A stretch of DNA of 64,000 bases from Talinum fruticosum (taxonomy: Eukaryota; Streptophyta; Magnoliopsida; Caryophyllales; Talinaceae), in the NCBI GenBank assembly GCA_021018815.1, contig JAITYX010000011.1, positions 9,748,501 through 9,812,500 of the forward strand. Reading direction: 5' to 3'. Within the stretch, counting starts at the first letter, position 1. The number at the start of each line of letters is the position of its first letter. The notes under the pieces are model-generated. The model saw only the letters and a program-made list of their open reading frames with translations, made no database searches and had not been told where the DNA came from. This document shows, piece by piece, positions 12,301 through 24,700 of this stretch. A program made the translations under genes and the position numbers.

Positions 12301-15300
12301 GATACAAATCCCTTTGTTTTTGTTATTTCAGTTAAAACTTTTTGTTTGATAAATTAAACAATCCCCCCTCTCCCAACCACCAACAAAAAAGGAAAAGAAA
12401 AACCTGCCCACTTTCTTTCTTGACCTCCCTCCTAAGAGCAACTGTGGAAATAATACCTACGTGACTACTATTCCTCATTACATAATCATGGTCTCTCTTA
12501 TTTGCACTTAGTACCCAAGATTGGAGATGATAATTTAGCAACAATAGGAATATCATATAATATTTAATACTACTCATACATGAAAACCTTTAATTTATAG
12601 TTAAAAATAAAAAATAATACATAAAAATGTGTTTGGCTCAAAATATTTTTTTGGTACAAGTGAAACCCACTGAACCTACATGGTCCGCCGAAGAGGTAGA
12701 GGGGTGGGATGAGGTAAGTGAACCAGCATGATAGGGCAACATATAGATGTCAGCGATGATTTAAAAAACAAAAAGCACATTGGCTATGGTGGGTGGTGGT
12801 GAACAAGGTGGAGAGGTGGTTCTCAGCTTGTATCACCGCGAATTATTGGACATAACCCATAAAAACCTTCGGGCAAGTGTGCAGGGGTCCTTGTCCAAAA
12901 CCAACAAAGACAATCCACAACATAAGATTGTAACCTTAATGGATATGCAAGAAAATTATCCTACTCTCTCGAAAGTAGACAATATGCATCCATAAAGGCA
13001 TATCATTCATGACTTCATAGCAGAAGAACAACATAATTGGATGAACTAGTCCACAAGTCAGAGGGAAGAGTGAGACTATCCATGACAGACGAGGGACAAG
13101 TGGAATAGCACTAAGAACATTAAAGGTTAACATTAATTTTGACATCCATGTTAAAAGAAGTATAGAGTACAAAGTAAATATAACACCAACCCCTCCCCCC
13201 AAAAAAAAAAAAATGAGACAGAGATTACCCTTTGGATTGTAGCTGCCACAAGTTTACCATCCCATCCAGTGCACTAGAGATAAGACATAAAACGCACTAT
13301 TCAGTAATTAAAAACTTAGAATTGAAAATTATTCTGAGCATAGAAAGATATAAAAAGTAAAATGCAGTAATCAATCCCCTTTTTTACTGCCTTTGATCAT
13401 TTATGAAACTACTTGAACATTCTTTCTATAATTCTTGTTTGAAAAGGATGAGTGGGATGGCTAGATCCGCAGAAGCTTGAGTTGTATTGCAAGCTTCAAA
13501 GCACCTATCAATACAATCAGGGAGAGTTTTCGCAGGGACATTCTCAGTCTCTCAGATGTTAGGGGTAAATTATGAGCATTTTCAGAAAAACTAATGCAAT
13601 TAAGCACTGAGCTTCCTTGATCCTGACACTCGCAAAGAGAAAGTAATGCAGGTGAATCAAGGACAGCACACAGGTGTACAACATCAAACAGATCCAAAAT
13701 TGAGCCCTTGAACTCAAACTAGCAATGTTGTTTAATGATGTACCAGAGTCTGAAATTGAATTTAACCATAAAGGAGGATCTTAAGAAGTTAGACGTAACA
13801 CAGGAACCACAACCCCAATTCCCATTCAATATAGAGCAATTATAACCCATGTGCCATGACCTCAAAATTAGTGTAACTAAGATGCCACTGCATTCAAATA
13901 ACATGATAAATACCTGGTAATGAACAGTTTATCACTCACAGGGCACAAAGCCAAACTCCTAAGCTTTCTTCTGTGCTGACTGGAGATATACGTACTTGCA
14001 CTGCATCGAATCATAGATGGTGAAGAGCAGCTACGTACCACGAGTACTAATTCATTACGTTCTCCAAGTTCTATATTCATCGCATCAAGGAGAAATAATA
14101 TTAGCGCTTTAACATGCAAACCTAAGAAACATAAAGAAAACATATGAAGATACAGTAGCAAAATAAGCTCCTCGAGTCACATTCAACATAAAAAAACAAA
14201 TGATGTCAGCATAGTGGGAAAGCCTTACCAGGCTTCCTCTTTGAACCTATAGCCTGAGAATTAGTGTCATCAAATTCATGAGGTACTCTATGAGATCCAT
14301 TTACCATAGCGTTAATGGGGTTATCAGAGGGACTGGATGGAACGCTAGCACCAGTTTCTGCCACAGGCCTTGGATGAGAAGAATTTGGATTCACATTTGG
14401 AATCAGGAGCTGAGGTTTAGATTGTGGCTGATGCCGTGAAGAGTCTTCATTTGTTTGGCTAGGACTAATAGATCTACGCTCCGGTTTCACCTTCTTTGAA
14501 CTTGGCATCGAGCTATTCCGTGACTTTCCACAGGTCTTGTGCCGAAAACGGGCCAATTTAGCTTCTGAATCTTGTAACCTTCGCTCTGCTTGTTCAAGCT
14601 GCAAAACTTTTCCAGAAAACATTAGCTGGTGCTTTTTTAGAGCATATTGTTCAAACAAAATTCAGTTACCAGCATGAGTAGCATAAGATTCAGCAAAATA
14701 AGTGAAAAAATAGAAGAGGAAAAACCCAAGAAAGTAAATGCACCCAAAGGTTGAAAAAAAAGGTGCAAAAATTTTTAGGGTCTCTTTGGTTAGGAGAAAA
14801 TCCATCTACAGAATGAGACAGCCACAGAACTTTGCATCCTTGGTAGTTAGATTAGACAATAAAAACTTCCAACTCAAAATTTCTCCTATAAATGTATCAA
14901 AAGAACGTCACTGGGAAATTCTTGAAGTCATTTCCACCAGCATCGCTTTTGGGCTCAATGCACAAGCTGATTTCTCTAAGGGTTACTACAGTAGAATTCC
15001 CCCTACCCGCCTTTTTTTCTTTCCAATGTCATTTACCTCGTCTAAATAAAACCTCCACCTAGTTTTGAGCTCTAAGTCTTTCTCGCTCCATTTTAGGTAT
15101 AGCAATAAGAAAGCCTTTAGTTCTGCATTCAAGCCTCGTTTTTGCCGCCCAAAAAAGGAGAGGCAGGAGGGATTAAATGAATAGGACCTCTGGTTTTCCA
15201 CGGCAAAATCTTTCAATTGGAAACAGAAATGCATCCAACCAAAAAGAAACCTTTGATACTAGGATTATGAGGACATAATTTATCCGTAATGCTCTAAAAT

Positions 15301-15815
15301 AATCTCTCACTAACACTCTAGTTATCTGAAGCACTATAAACCCATAAAATTTAGAATCACCTTCTAAAATTAGAACATAAAACAAGTTCCTAACTTCATT
15401 AATAACATAAAGCAGAAAAATCAAACGCAATAACACTAATTTTCAGAATAAAAAATAACAAATATAGCAAACAAATTCCAATTAATTGCCAACTCAAATT
15501 AAATCCTCCAACAACTTAAAAACAACACAAATCCAAAAATGCAGGAAAGCAACGATATCACTAGACAAAAAATCGCCAGATTTAGAATCAAAAGATTTAA
15601 GATTTAACCTGAGATTGATAATAGATGACGCGAGTTCGAAGATGGTCGACTTCTTTGTTGCGGTGGTCAATGAGAAGGATGAGAGCTTCCTCTTCGTCTC
15701 TGCTACTGATGCTCTCAGTGTCGTCGCTTCTGCTACTGTTCTGCGAGTCGTTGTCTTCTTTCTCTATGGAGTCAATCTCTCTCTTCGGCTTCTTCAGACT
15801 CATTTTTCCGCTCAT
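9400..15815 (-). CDS. WD40/transducin-like protein with N-terminal coiled coil (7 exons)
   Basis: Exons inferred from GT/AG sites and matching phases: 15815-15609, 14598-14229, 14070-13914, 13273-13229, 11951-11789, 11045-10675, 9718-9400. Together they encode 543 residues. I chose the ATG at 15815; an upstream in-frame GTG is not a plausible start. Residues 1-45 are basic, then acidic and Ser-rich. A Leu/Glu/Arg coiled coil crosses the first junction (about 45-85), followed by a basic, Ser/Pro-rich linker. Six WD40-type blades follow, for example ALDGMVNLWQL, SGSDHAVTIWTEK, SAGADKRIIGYDV and SGSADPVIHMFDIRY. WD40 propellers act as scaffolds; the partner is not evident here. I recognise the fold but not the named orthologue. 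Confidence 0.85.
9719..10674 (-). other. Intron 6 of the WD40 gene
   Basis: Bounded by GTAAG at 10674 and AG at 9719 on the minus strand. Nothing beyond ordinary AT-rich intron sequence was recognised. Confidence 0.7.
11078..11661. mobile_element. Putative MITE in intron 5 of the WD40 gene
   Basis: Starts near TGTGTTTGGTTGGACGGAAAA and ends near CCCTCACCAAACAAACCCC, loosely inverted versions of one another. GGAAAAT and ATTTTCC motifs are repeated symmetrically inside. This is the look of plant hAT- or Mutator-type MITEs that carry TTTGGT termini. No clean target duplication was found, so edges are approximate. It accounts for most of intron 5 (11046-11788). Confidence 0.5.
11952..13228 (-). 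other. Intron 4 of the WD40 gene
   Basis: The intron lies between the 45-nt exon 4 and exon 5. It contains two direct GTGTTTGGCTC motifs (about 12283 and 12631) that may mark a degraded MITE. No ORF in it is credible. Confidence 0.6.
13274..13913 (-). other. Intron 3 of the WD40 gene
   Basis: Bounded by GTATTT at 13913 and AG at 13274 on the minus strand. Nothing else recognised. Confidence 0.7.
14599..15608 (-). other. Intron 1 of the WD40 gene
   Basis: Starts GTTAAATC right after a CAG codon and ends TTTTGCAG before the second half of the coiled coil. The two halves join in frame (YQSQ to LEQAERRL). Nothing else recognised inside. Confidence 0.75.
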
Positions 15816-15944
15816 TTCGCCTCTCCCTTTCCTCACTCTGTCTCTCTATCGCAACCTTCCGCGTAATTAGACAATGAAGTGCCAACGCAAGGAGAGTGAA
15901 GTTCCTTTCTTTTATGTTCGTTCATGTAAACCTCTTTTATACTA

Positions 15945-16112
15945 TTTTATTATTATATTATTATTTTATATTATTATTATTATTATACTATTTTTTATTA
16001 TCATACTATTTTTTATTCTATATTATACTATTTTTTATTATTTTACTATTCTTTATTGTATATATTATTAATATTATTATTCATATTCATATTATTATTA
16101 TTATTATTATTA
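15945..16112. repeat. TTA-rich simple repeat upstream of the WD40 gene
   Basis: Long imperfect TTA/TAT tract just 5' of the minus-strand gene start, readable directly. It separates the gene from a GC-richer segment. Confidence 0.85.
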
Positions 16113-16143
16113 AAAATAATAAAAAATTTAGGCCATTAAAAGT

Positions 16144-16405
16144 TGTTTTCCATTGACCGCCGGTGCACGGACAGGGCCACCGATGTTGGGCCTTCCATCG
16201 TCGGATCCGCTTGGGTTTGCTCGGTTCAGTGCGGGACGGAGAGACAGAGAGCCGCAGACTGCAGATCGAAGGACACCTGAAGAGGGAAAGTGAAGCAGAG
16301 GGACCCGAGGATACTGGAGAAGGACGCCGATGGGGGAAGTTGAGCGGAGAACTGTTGAGCAGCGAGAGGGAGGGGTGGAGTAGAGGCTCTGCACTTGTGA
16401 GAAAT
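16144..16405. other. GC-richer island in AT-rich DNA
   Basis: About 260 bases of distinctly higher GC content with sharp edges into TA-rich sequence on both sides. On the minus strand an ATG near 16200 opens a very short frame, and the rest resembles a pyrimidine-rich leader. It could be a 5' leader remnant or a gene fragment carried by a transposon. No domain recognised. Confidence 0.3.
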
Positions 16406-16499
16406 TAATAATATAATAATTATTTTTTATGTAAAAATAAAATATAATATTTATAATTATTATCGTAATCATTTTTATAATAAATTATAAAATTTTATA

Positions 16500-16625
16500 T
16501 TTGTTTATGTTCTTTTATATATCGTTTATGTTCATTTATGTTTATTTCGTTCGTTTATATTTTTCTTTTTATGCTCGTTTATGTTCTTTTATGTTCGTTT
16601 ATGTTTATGTTTATATTTATGTGTG
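16500..16625. repeat. GTTCGTTTAT minisatellite-like array
   Basis: Roughly ten imperfect copies of a 10-12 base unit of the form TTTATGTTCG. Repeats of this kind occur in subterminal regions of plant hAT elements, but no termini were found here. Confidence 0.7.
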
Positions 16626-17327
16626 TTTTGTATGTAAAGTCGAATATGCCTTAAATATTTTAGGAGCGGTTTGGTTCAACTAGATCAGAATCGAGACTAA
16701 TTTCGGGAGGTGTCCGAATAATTTTTGATTTCTAATTTTAGTTGTTTAATTCGAGTTAAGGAATGAGTTCAGGGGTGTTTGGTTGGAGTTAAAAGGGAAT
16801 GGAACATAATATCTTAAAGTTTTATATCCTTATACCTGGCATTTAATTAGACTTAAGATATGAGACTTCATTTTTAAGGGGTCAAATTCTCTCCAAATTT
16901 TTAATTTCCTCCACTTTTCAACATATATCCAATCTAGAGTTGCCAAAGGGGCAACGAATTCCAATCCTCGCTAGGGCCCACCCTAGGGATGGCGACGGGT
17001 GGGATTCCCGGGCGGGGACCCGGATACTCACCCCAAACGGGGAATGAGACAGAGATGGGGAGAAACATCTCTTTTCGAGAGGTTGGACCGGGCCTGTCCC
17101 CCTTTTTGATAAATTTTCGTAAATAATTGTTAAGGATACTTTTGCAATAATATTATCTTCATAAACCTAACTATAAAAGTTAAGGACCTCTCAGTCACTC
17201 ATTCTCTCTCTCTTCTCTCAGCCTCTCCACTCTTATTTCCTCTCATTTTCTCTCTTCTTGCTATCAATGACAGCCACCTCCCTCGTCTCTCTCTTCTCTC
17301 GCTCACAGTCACCTCCCTCGTCTCTAT

Positions 17328-18261
17328 TGTAAGGCCCCAAAATTTAATTGTATCTAATTATTGCATTTCATCGTTTCAATATTTAAGAGCAAGTGAGCCG
17401 CGCATAAATATTAAAATGGAAATGAGAAATGTGAAAGAATTTTTCAGTTAATTGACTTAGGAATATCGATTCACGTTTAAATATTTATAATATATGCAAA
17501 TGATGAATATAAGTACAGTCATTTATTACGAAATTCAATTTGGAAACAGATGATTTATTATAATAATAATAACAATAAAATAGATAAATAAATAAATAAA
17601 AATAAAAATAATAATAATTATTATTATTAAAAAAACAACGAAAATTTTACAGACAAATAAATTAGGAGCAAGTGTGTGGTAAAAAAATCAACCATGTGTA
17701 AAAATAGTTAATGCATTAGATAAGCCCAAATCTTATGGAATGATGGAGGGGAAGAGGATAAGATATGGGGTGCAAGAGCCCATTATAAATAGGAGGGAGG
17801 GGGAGCTGCTGGGCCAAAGTAAGCTGAAGAAAAAAAAAAAAGAAGCCACAAGCCCAAAGTACTCTTTTGCATTGCCCAGCCTCCAGCCCACAACTGCCTG
17901 CCCGCCGCCGCCTGCCGCCTGATGCCGCCTGCCCGCCGCCGCCGACTACCGGAATCCGGCCACCTGTCTCCGGTCAGCCACCAAATTGTCCTCCCTCACT
18001 CCTTTTCGTCAACATCTTTACTATTAAGGTAATAATTCTTTAAAAAAAAAGAGACTAAATTTAATTATTCATAATGGAAATAAATAGATATAAAGAAGGA
18101 AGGAATTAATATATTTATATGTGTTGAGAAATTGAGGATATTTATTTGGAGAAATAAAGTTAAAGAAAAATATATATGTATATACATGCATATACATGCG
18201 TGCTTATTTTCCGAAAACAAATTCAAGAGTTAGATAATAATTTTGATCAAAAGGGGTATGA

Positions 18262-18305
<44 letters not shown>

Positions 18306-19299
18306 TAATTATATTAAAGTAAAGGGGTAAATTTCTTTGCAAAACGAAGGTTATCGGAAACGTCGAAAGCAAAGCAAATCAAAAATTAGTTCGAAACAAC
18401 TTCCCAACCGAGGTACGTTATTGCTTGTACCCTTCCAAAATAGTTAAATTTTAATTGTTATGAAAAGTTTTACCGTGATTGTTTTAATACAGACCTAACA
18501 TTTTGGACCCAATTAATCGTTAATCGTTAATCGTTGATCGGTTACTCGTTAACCGTTCTTAATTGTCTGCTAGCGTAATTAATCGTGTCGGGCCTTTTTC
18601 CGGTAACGGGAATATTAATCGAATCGTTTAGCCAAGCCATAGCTGCAATTGCATAGAAATTGGGGTCCCGGTGTTAGCCGGAAGCTAAACTATTTATGAA
18701 ATCGAAAATTTTAACCGAAAAGTCTACAAGAAACAGAAAATTGAGCTTTTGCTTAAATGATATATTTCAAATGAATTTTAAAATTGTGCGCGCTCACTGG
18801 CTCACAAAAAATGTTTTTACAGTACAAGGGTAACGTATTGAGCCAATCGCTCACTTTTAGTTTTTTCTTGTTTTTTTAATTTTTGTTTTAGGGAAAGAGA
18901 AACAGACAAGGGTTAAACAGGAGGTTCGGGAGGTAGAGGGGTCTAACGAGAAGGGTCCCGACAAGGTTGGACAATGACCTGTTGACCACCCCTCTTGAAT
19001 TTCTTTGCCACTATGGGTTATGCTAGAATAAATTTAAGTTTTTGGGTTATGTATGGACTCTGGATATGATAATAGAGTCATCCAAGTTACTTGTTTGTAT
19101 AAACATAACTTTCATATTATCGTCTATGTCGTACGAAAAAAAATTATTATTAGTTAATTGAGTGTTTTAGCCTTGTCTCTATTATTCGGAGACGGCTGTA
19201 ATGCCTCCACCTTAATCTTAATTTTCATCACCTTATGTCATTGTGGTTAATGCACAAATGTTGGTAAGTTAATTGTGGATTGGAAGTTGGGGCGTTACG
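17328..19299 (+). repeat. 5' LTR of Tekay copy 1
   Basis: Starts TGTAAGGCCCC and ends GGGGCGTTACG; the last base is G where the 3' LTR has A. Length 1972. It contains a (TA)n tract at 18264-18298 that is much shorter in the 3' LTR, which accounts for part of the length difference. Confidence 0.93.
18264..18298. repeat. (TA)n microsatellite in the 5' LTR
   Basis: Uninterrupted TA repeat. The equivalent place in the 3' LTR (about 26051-26080) is short and interrupted, so the tract expanded or contracted after insertion. Confidence 0.9.
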
Positions 19300-19303
19300 G
19301 AGG

Positions 19304-19315
19304 TGGTATCAGAGC
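19304..19315 (+). promoter_or_regulatory. Primer-binding site (initiator Met tRNA)
   Basis: TGGTATCAGAGC begins five bases after the 5' LTR. This is the usual plant PBS complementary to the 3' end of initiator tRNA-Met, where reverse transcription starts. Confidence 0.88.
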
Positions 19316-19511
19316 CTAGGATTTTGGTCCCATATCTAAACGTCAAAATGAGACCAAAAATTAGGGTGATATGTTTAAAGAACACAGATAGAGGGGGTTG
19401 AGTCGTTGTGATGGATATGTAGGATTATTGCGAGATGGAAGTTGATATTGTCATATAAATGTATAAGTGAGATTATACAAGTTCTTAATGTTTTGTTGTT
19501 GGTAATAGGGA

Positions 19512-20143
19512 ATGGCGCCAAGGGATCCGTACGAAATTAAAATGAAGTTGGGTCAACGGGGTGACCGACTACATAAAGACATTAAAGGCTACCTTTTACA
19601 GCACGTACTAAGCAATCCCGAAACTCCTTTCATTGACCCTATTGTCAAAGCCCAGTGCTTACTAAAAGGTTTACCCGATGTTGAACCCTGGTTGTCCTTT
19701 AAAAATAAATATCGGGAATTTATGGACACTGAAAACGTTGGGGAACACGGGGCACATTTCCTGACTTATGGAAATCCATGGGATTGCATAGTGGAGGAAT
19801 TAAAGCTCGAGACTTGGCCGACCGCGGTGGGTTTACCCCTGCACGGTTACAGGACTATTTTTCGGGAGCAGCGAATGTTGGGAACCCAATAGCTTCAAAT
19901 TCACCCGCCCCGAGTTTGAGTCTAACAATGTTAATATTTGGGCCGGAGAAGACGGCTATGATATATGGGACAATTATGAGGCAGATGTATCTAGTAGTTC
20001 CAGTGATGTTGTGAGTGTGGTTGATATCCCGGAATCCCCAAAAATTATCCAGATAAGTTCTGGTGATAGTGAAGTGATAGATCCCGAGGAGAATGAGATG
20101 GAGGAAAGTGAGTCATGGAGTTTGGGGCCCGACACCGAGTAAT
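19512..20143 (+). pseudogene. Accessory ORF upstream of gag, frameshifted
   Basis: An ATG at 19512 opens 126 residues (MAPRDPYEIK...), then the frame breaks. The following region reads best in another frame, giving an acidic, Ser-rich tail with WAGEDGYDIWDNYEAD and VDIPESPKIIQISSG and ending DTE just before two stops at 20141. The second Tekay copy has a counterpart to this tail at the same place (IDIPESPKLVILSS, about 30441). I do not recognise a domain. Typical Tekay elements encode a single gag-pol, so this is an additional reading frame of unknown role. Confidence 0.6.
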
Positions 20144-20559
20144 AGCAGCGACCCGGATTTCATAATGTGAGAATTGAAATGGGAAGAGTTGATGGATTTA
20201 GGGGTAACTAACTGTGTAGGATATGTAGATATGTAAAATAGTGTATGATATAAACTAACTGATGAAAAAAAGGGGAGAGAGAAGGAGTGGAGTTGTATGG
20301 CTATATAAGTACGGGTATTGTAGGGGTAGAATAGTGATTAATCTAACCCCTCTCTCCACCCATTTTGTTGCTAAGGGTGGACATTTTGTAGACCTATCAA
20401 GGGAGTGCTAGTACTATGGTTGAACAATGTGTAATATAACTTTAATGAATAAAGAAGGTATTTTATATATATATGTACGTGTCTTATATCAGTTTGATGA
20501 AAAAAAAAGAGAGAGAGAGAGAAAAGAAAAGTTAATTATTATTGTTTTTTTATAGCAGA

Positions 20560-21700
20560 ATGTCGATTCAACACGAGAGCATTCCGAAAAATGAACTGCA
20601 AGAAAACAACGAAGAATCTTTGCACACTCAGTCAATTAATCAAACCCATCCAATTCTAACCCCCATCAGGGAGAAAGTGATGTGCAAAAAGCCGAGAATG
20701 AGCTAGATAAGAAGGGAATACTCAAGGATATGGGTCGTGAATTGTTAGGGACAGTTATAGCAGTAGTAACCCAGAAATTTAAGGAATCTAGCTCGAAAAT
20801 TCTGGAAAGGAGGGTAGGGTTTTTGAAAGGGTAGCAAAACAAAATCCAAAAACGTATGATGGAAAAATGGATCTAGTGGTACTGGAAGAATGGATTAGGC
20901 GAGATAGAGAAAATATTTGATGTGGTAGAGGTACCAAATGAAAACGTGTGAACATTGGGGCTTTTTACCTCACCGGACAGAGCTAATATCCGGTGGGGAA
21001 CTGTAAAGACTAAGTTTCAAAACTTCGAAGGCTCGTGGGATAAGTTTTTGAAGGAGTTGAGAGCAAAATTTTACCCAAGTATCCTTGCAAAAACAGAAGC
21101 AGAAGGAATTTTTGGAATTAAAGCAAGACAATATGTCGGTGATGGAGTATGCGAGCAAATTTGCGGAACTATCTAGGTTTGCCTCGGAGTACGTAGCCAC
21201 GGATCATATGAGAATGATAAGATTTGAGGAAGGCCTAGCACCCTATATTAGGCACCAATTAGCCGGGCAATCTATACAAACTAGTCAAGAATTGTACAAG
21301 TGAGCCGTAGAAGTGGAACGGGTGAAGCGGGAATTACGGATGTTGAGTCCGAATACCTTTCGGAAGAGAGGGAATGAAAAAAACCCTGCAGAAGGAACAC
21401 CAAGCAAAAAGCTCTGCAAGTGCAGGAACTAAGTTCCAAACTTCTACTTCAACCAAGAAACAATGTTCGAAGTGTGGTCGAACCAACCACGACACATCGA
21501 TTGTTGGGTTGGCACCAATCGTTGTTATTGGTGTGGGGATTACAACCATTTAATTGCAAATTGTCCAACCAGACCTTCCCCAGCAAGCAGAGGTCCAAGC
21601 CAAAACCAAAGGAATGCAAGGGCAGCCACAGTATCTACGGGCAGTAGACAGGTTGGAAGAGCCTATGTAATGAGTAAAAAGCAGGCTACCGACACGGGGA
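20560..21700 (+). pseudogene. Gag of Tekay copy 1, broken
   Basis: Starts ATGTCG at 20560 and soon frameshifts. The retrotransposon Gag core is clear at 20955-21303 (WDKFLKELRAKFYP, then FAELSRFASEYVATDHMRMIRFEEGL). A CCHC zinc knuckle follows at about 21520-21565 (CYWCGDYNHLIANC). Gag assembles virus-like particles and the knuckle binds element RNA. Several stops and shifts interrupt it; a counterpart at 33930-34560 supports the assignment. Confidence 0.85.
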
Positions 21701-24700
21701 CCGTGGTGACCGGTACGCTCTTTTTAAATTCAGTACCACTTACTGTTTTATTCGATTCGGGTACTACGCACTCATTTATTTCATGAAAGTCTGCATCTCA
21801 AATAGGTTTGGAACCGAGTAAACAAACCGTAGAATTATATGTGAGTCCGCCCACAGGTCAAACCATAAAATGTGACGTTATGTATAAAAATTGCCCTACT
21901 ACCCTAAGTCAAGAAAATTTTAGGGGTGACTTGGTACAGTTTGACCTCTCGAAATTTGATGTAATCTTGTGTATGGATTGGTTGTCTAAATATAGGGTAA
22001 AAATAGATTGCCAAGGACAGATTATATCCTTGAAGGATACGAACGGCAGGGAAGTGAGGTTTCAAGGTACTAGGGAGATTGGAGATTGTACTGTAGTGTT
22101 GTTAAGAGCCTTTAGGCGACTTGTTAAGCAAGGAAAGGAAGCTTATTTATGCTTTGTAATGGAAGAAAAACAAGAGACAAAGATAGAGGATATTCCTGTG
22201 GTTAAAGAATTTCCTAACGTTTTCCCAAGTGAAATTCCTGGGTTGCCCCCAAAAAGGGAAATTGATTTTGAGATAAACATTGAACCGGGAGCGCGACCCA
22301 TTTCCAAACCTTCGTATAGGATGGCTCCCGCGCAACTGAAGGAGTTAAAGGTTCAGTTGGAGGAATTGTTGCAAAAAGGATATATAAAGCCGAGTGTATC
22401 TCTTTGGGGCACGCCAGTTTTGTTTGTAAAGAAGAAAGATGGAACTTTGAGGTTATGTATAGATTATAGAGAACTAAATAAGGTTACCTGTAAAGAACAA
22501 GTATCCTTTGCCAAGGATTGAAGATTTATTTGATCAATTATAGGGAATGAGAGTGTTCTCAAAAATTGACCTCCGGTCCGGATATCATCGATTGTGAATT
22601 AAGCCTGAAGATATACCAAAACGGCGTTCAGGACGCGTTATGGACATTATGAATTCACAGTCATGCCTTTTGGGTTAACAAATGCTCCAAGTAGCTTTTA
22701 TGAATTTGATGAATAGAATATTTAGGCCTTATTTGGATAAATTTGTTGTTGTTTTTATTGATGATATTCTAATATATTCTAAGACGGAGGAGGAGCATGC
22801 CGATCATTTAAGGGTTGTTCTGCAAACTTTGATGATTCATAAGTTATATGCTAAGTTGTCGAAATGCGAATTTTGGTTGTCTCAAGTAAATTTTCTGGGG
22901 CATGTAATTTCTAAAGAGGGAATTAAAGTTGATCCCTAGCAGGTTAAGGCAGTGACTGAGTGGCCTAGAACAACAAATGTGACGAAGTCCGAAACTTTCC
23001 GGGAATGGCTGGATATTATGGATGATTTGTGCAAGATTTTTCACGGATAGCTTTGCCCCTTACTAATCTTTTGAGGAAAATGACGAAATTTGAATGGAAT
23101 AATAAGTGTGGAATTGCATTTCAATAGCTCAAGAAACGGCTCACTCATCGCACCAGCTTTGGCCTTACCGGAGCAAGATAGGGAATTCGTTGTGTATAGT
23201 GACACGTCTAGACAAGGAATTGGGTACGTTTTGATGTAGAATGGGAGAGTCATAGCATATGCTTCTAGGCAATTGAAGTCATATGAGCATAATTATCCCA
23301 CTCATGATTTGGAATTAGCTGCAGTAGTTTTTGCCTTAAAAATTTGGAGACATTACTCGTATGGAAGTGTATGCAAGATTTTTACGGATCATAAAAGTCT
23401 TAAGTATATTTTCACACGAAAGAGTTGAATTTGTGACAACGAAGATGGTTGGAGTTCCTAAAGGATTACGATATGCAAATTCACTATCACCCGAGGAAGG
23501 CCAATGTTGTGGCAGATGCATTGAGTCGGAAAGCCCATCATGGTGTGAATGCGTTAAAGGTTATATGTCCCGAGATGTTAAGAGATTTGCAAGGAATAGG
23601 GGTTGAACCGGTATTATCCCATGAGTCAAACATGATTCTGTCAATGTTAACAGTTCAACCTACCCTTTTGGAAGAAATTAAACAGGTGCAAATTAGGGAT
23701 GATGAGATTAGGAGAATCAAAGAAGGTATAAGCAAAGGAAAAGCTTTGGGATTTCATGAGGATGATCAAGGAGTTATAAGATTTCAAAATAGGATTTGTG
23801 TACCACTCGACGTTCAATTAAGGGGGAGGATACTAGCAGAAGCACACAACACCAGGTACTCTATTCATCCTGGGGGCACGAAAATGTATAGAGATTTAAG
23901 ACAAATCTTTTGGCGGAACTACATGAGGGAGATATAGCCCAATTTGTGAATAAGTGCCTAATTTGCCATAAAGTGAAAACGGAACACAAATGCCCAGTTG
24001 GTGAGTTACGACCATTAGAGATCCCTGTTTGGAAGTGGGATTCAATCTCCATGGATTATATTATGGGATTACCCCTTTCAGACATCAAAGAAAAATGCGA
24101 TCTGGGTAGTTGTTGATAGACTTACAAAATCTGCTCATTTTATAGTAATACATGATTCTTGGGGGATTGATAGGTTAGCTCAAATATATGTGAAAGAAAT
24201 TGTGCGTTTGCATGGGATTCCCAAGGATATAATCTCGGATAGGGACTTGAGATTTCAGGCTCGTTTTGGAAGGCCTTGCAAAGAGCATTTGGAACAAAAC
24301 TACAGTTCAGTAGCTCGTATCACCCCGAGACCGACGGGCAAACAGAAAGAGTAAACCAAGTGGTTGAAGATATGCTGCGAGCATGCATACTGGAGTTTCA
24401 GGGAAATGGGAGGAATATCTTCCATTAGCGAAATTTTCATATAATAATAGCTACCAAGCGACTACTAGAATGGCACCTTTTGAAGCATTGTATGGCGAAG
24501 GTGTAGAACTCCTCTCTGTTGGAACGATCTAGATGAAACCTTAGTATTGGGACCGGAAATGATTCAAGAAACGGTCGAGAAGCTTAAAGTTATTCAACGA
24601 AATATGAAAGTAGCCCAAGATAGGCAAAAATCATATGCAGATCGTAGAAGAAAGCCTCTTGAATTTCAAGAAGGTGATAAGGTCTTTCTTAAGGTTTCTC

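Noticed and set aside
13461..13697. Minus-strand frame within intron 3 of the WD40 gene as an exon
   Set aside because: Exons 3 and 4 join in phase without it and it contains no WD40 or other recognisable sequence.
15486..15870. Forward frames opposite exon 1 of the WD40 gene
   Set aside because: The minus strand has the coiled-coil exon with matching phase; the plus frames have no support.
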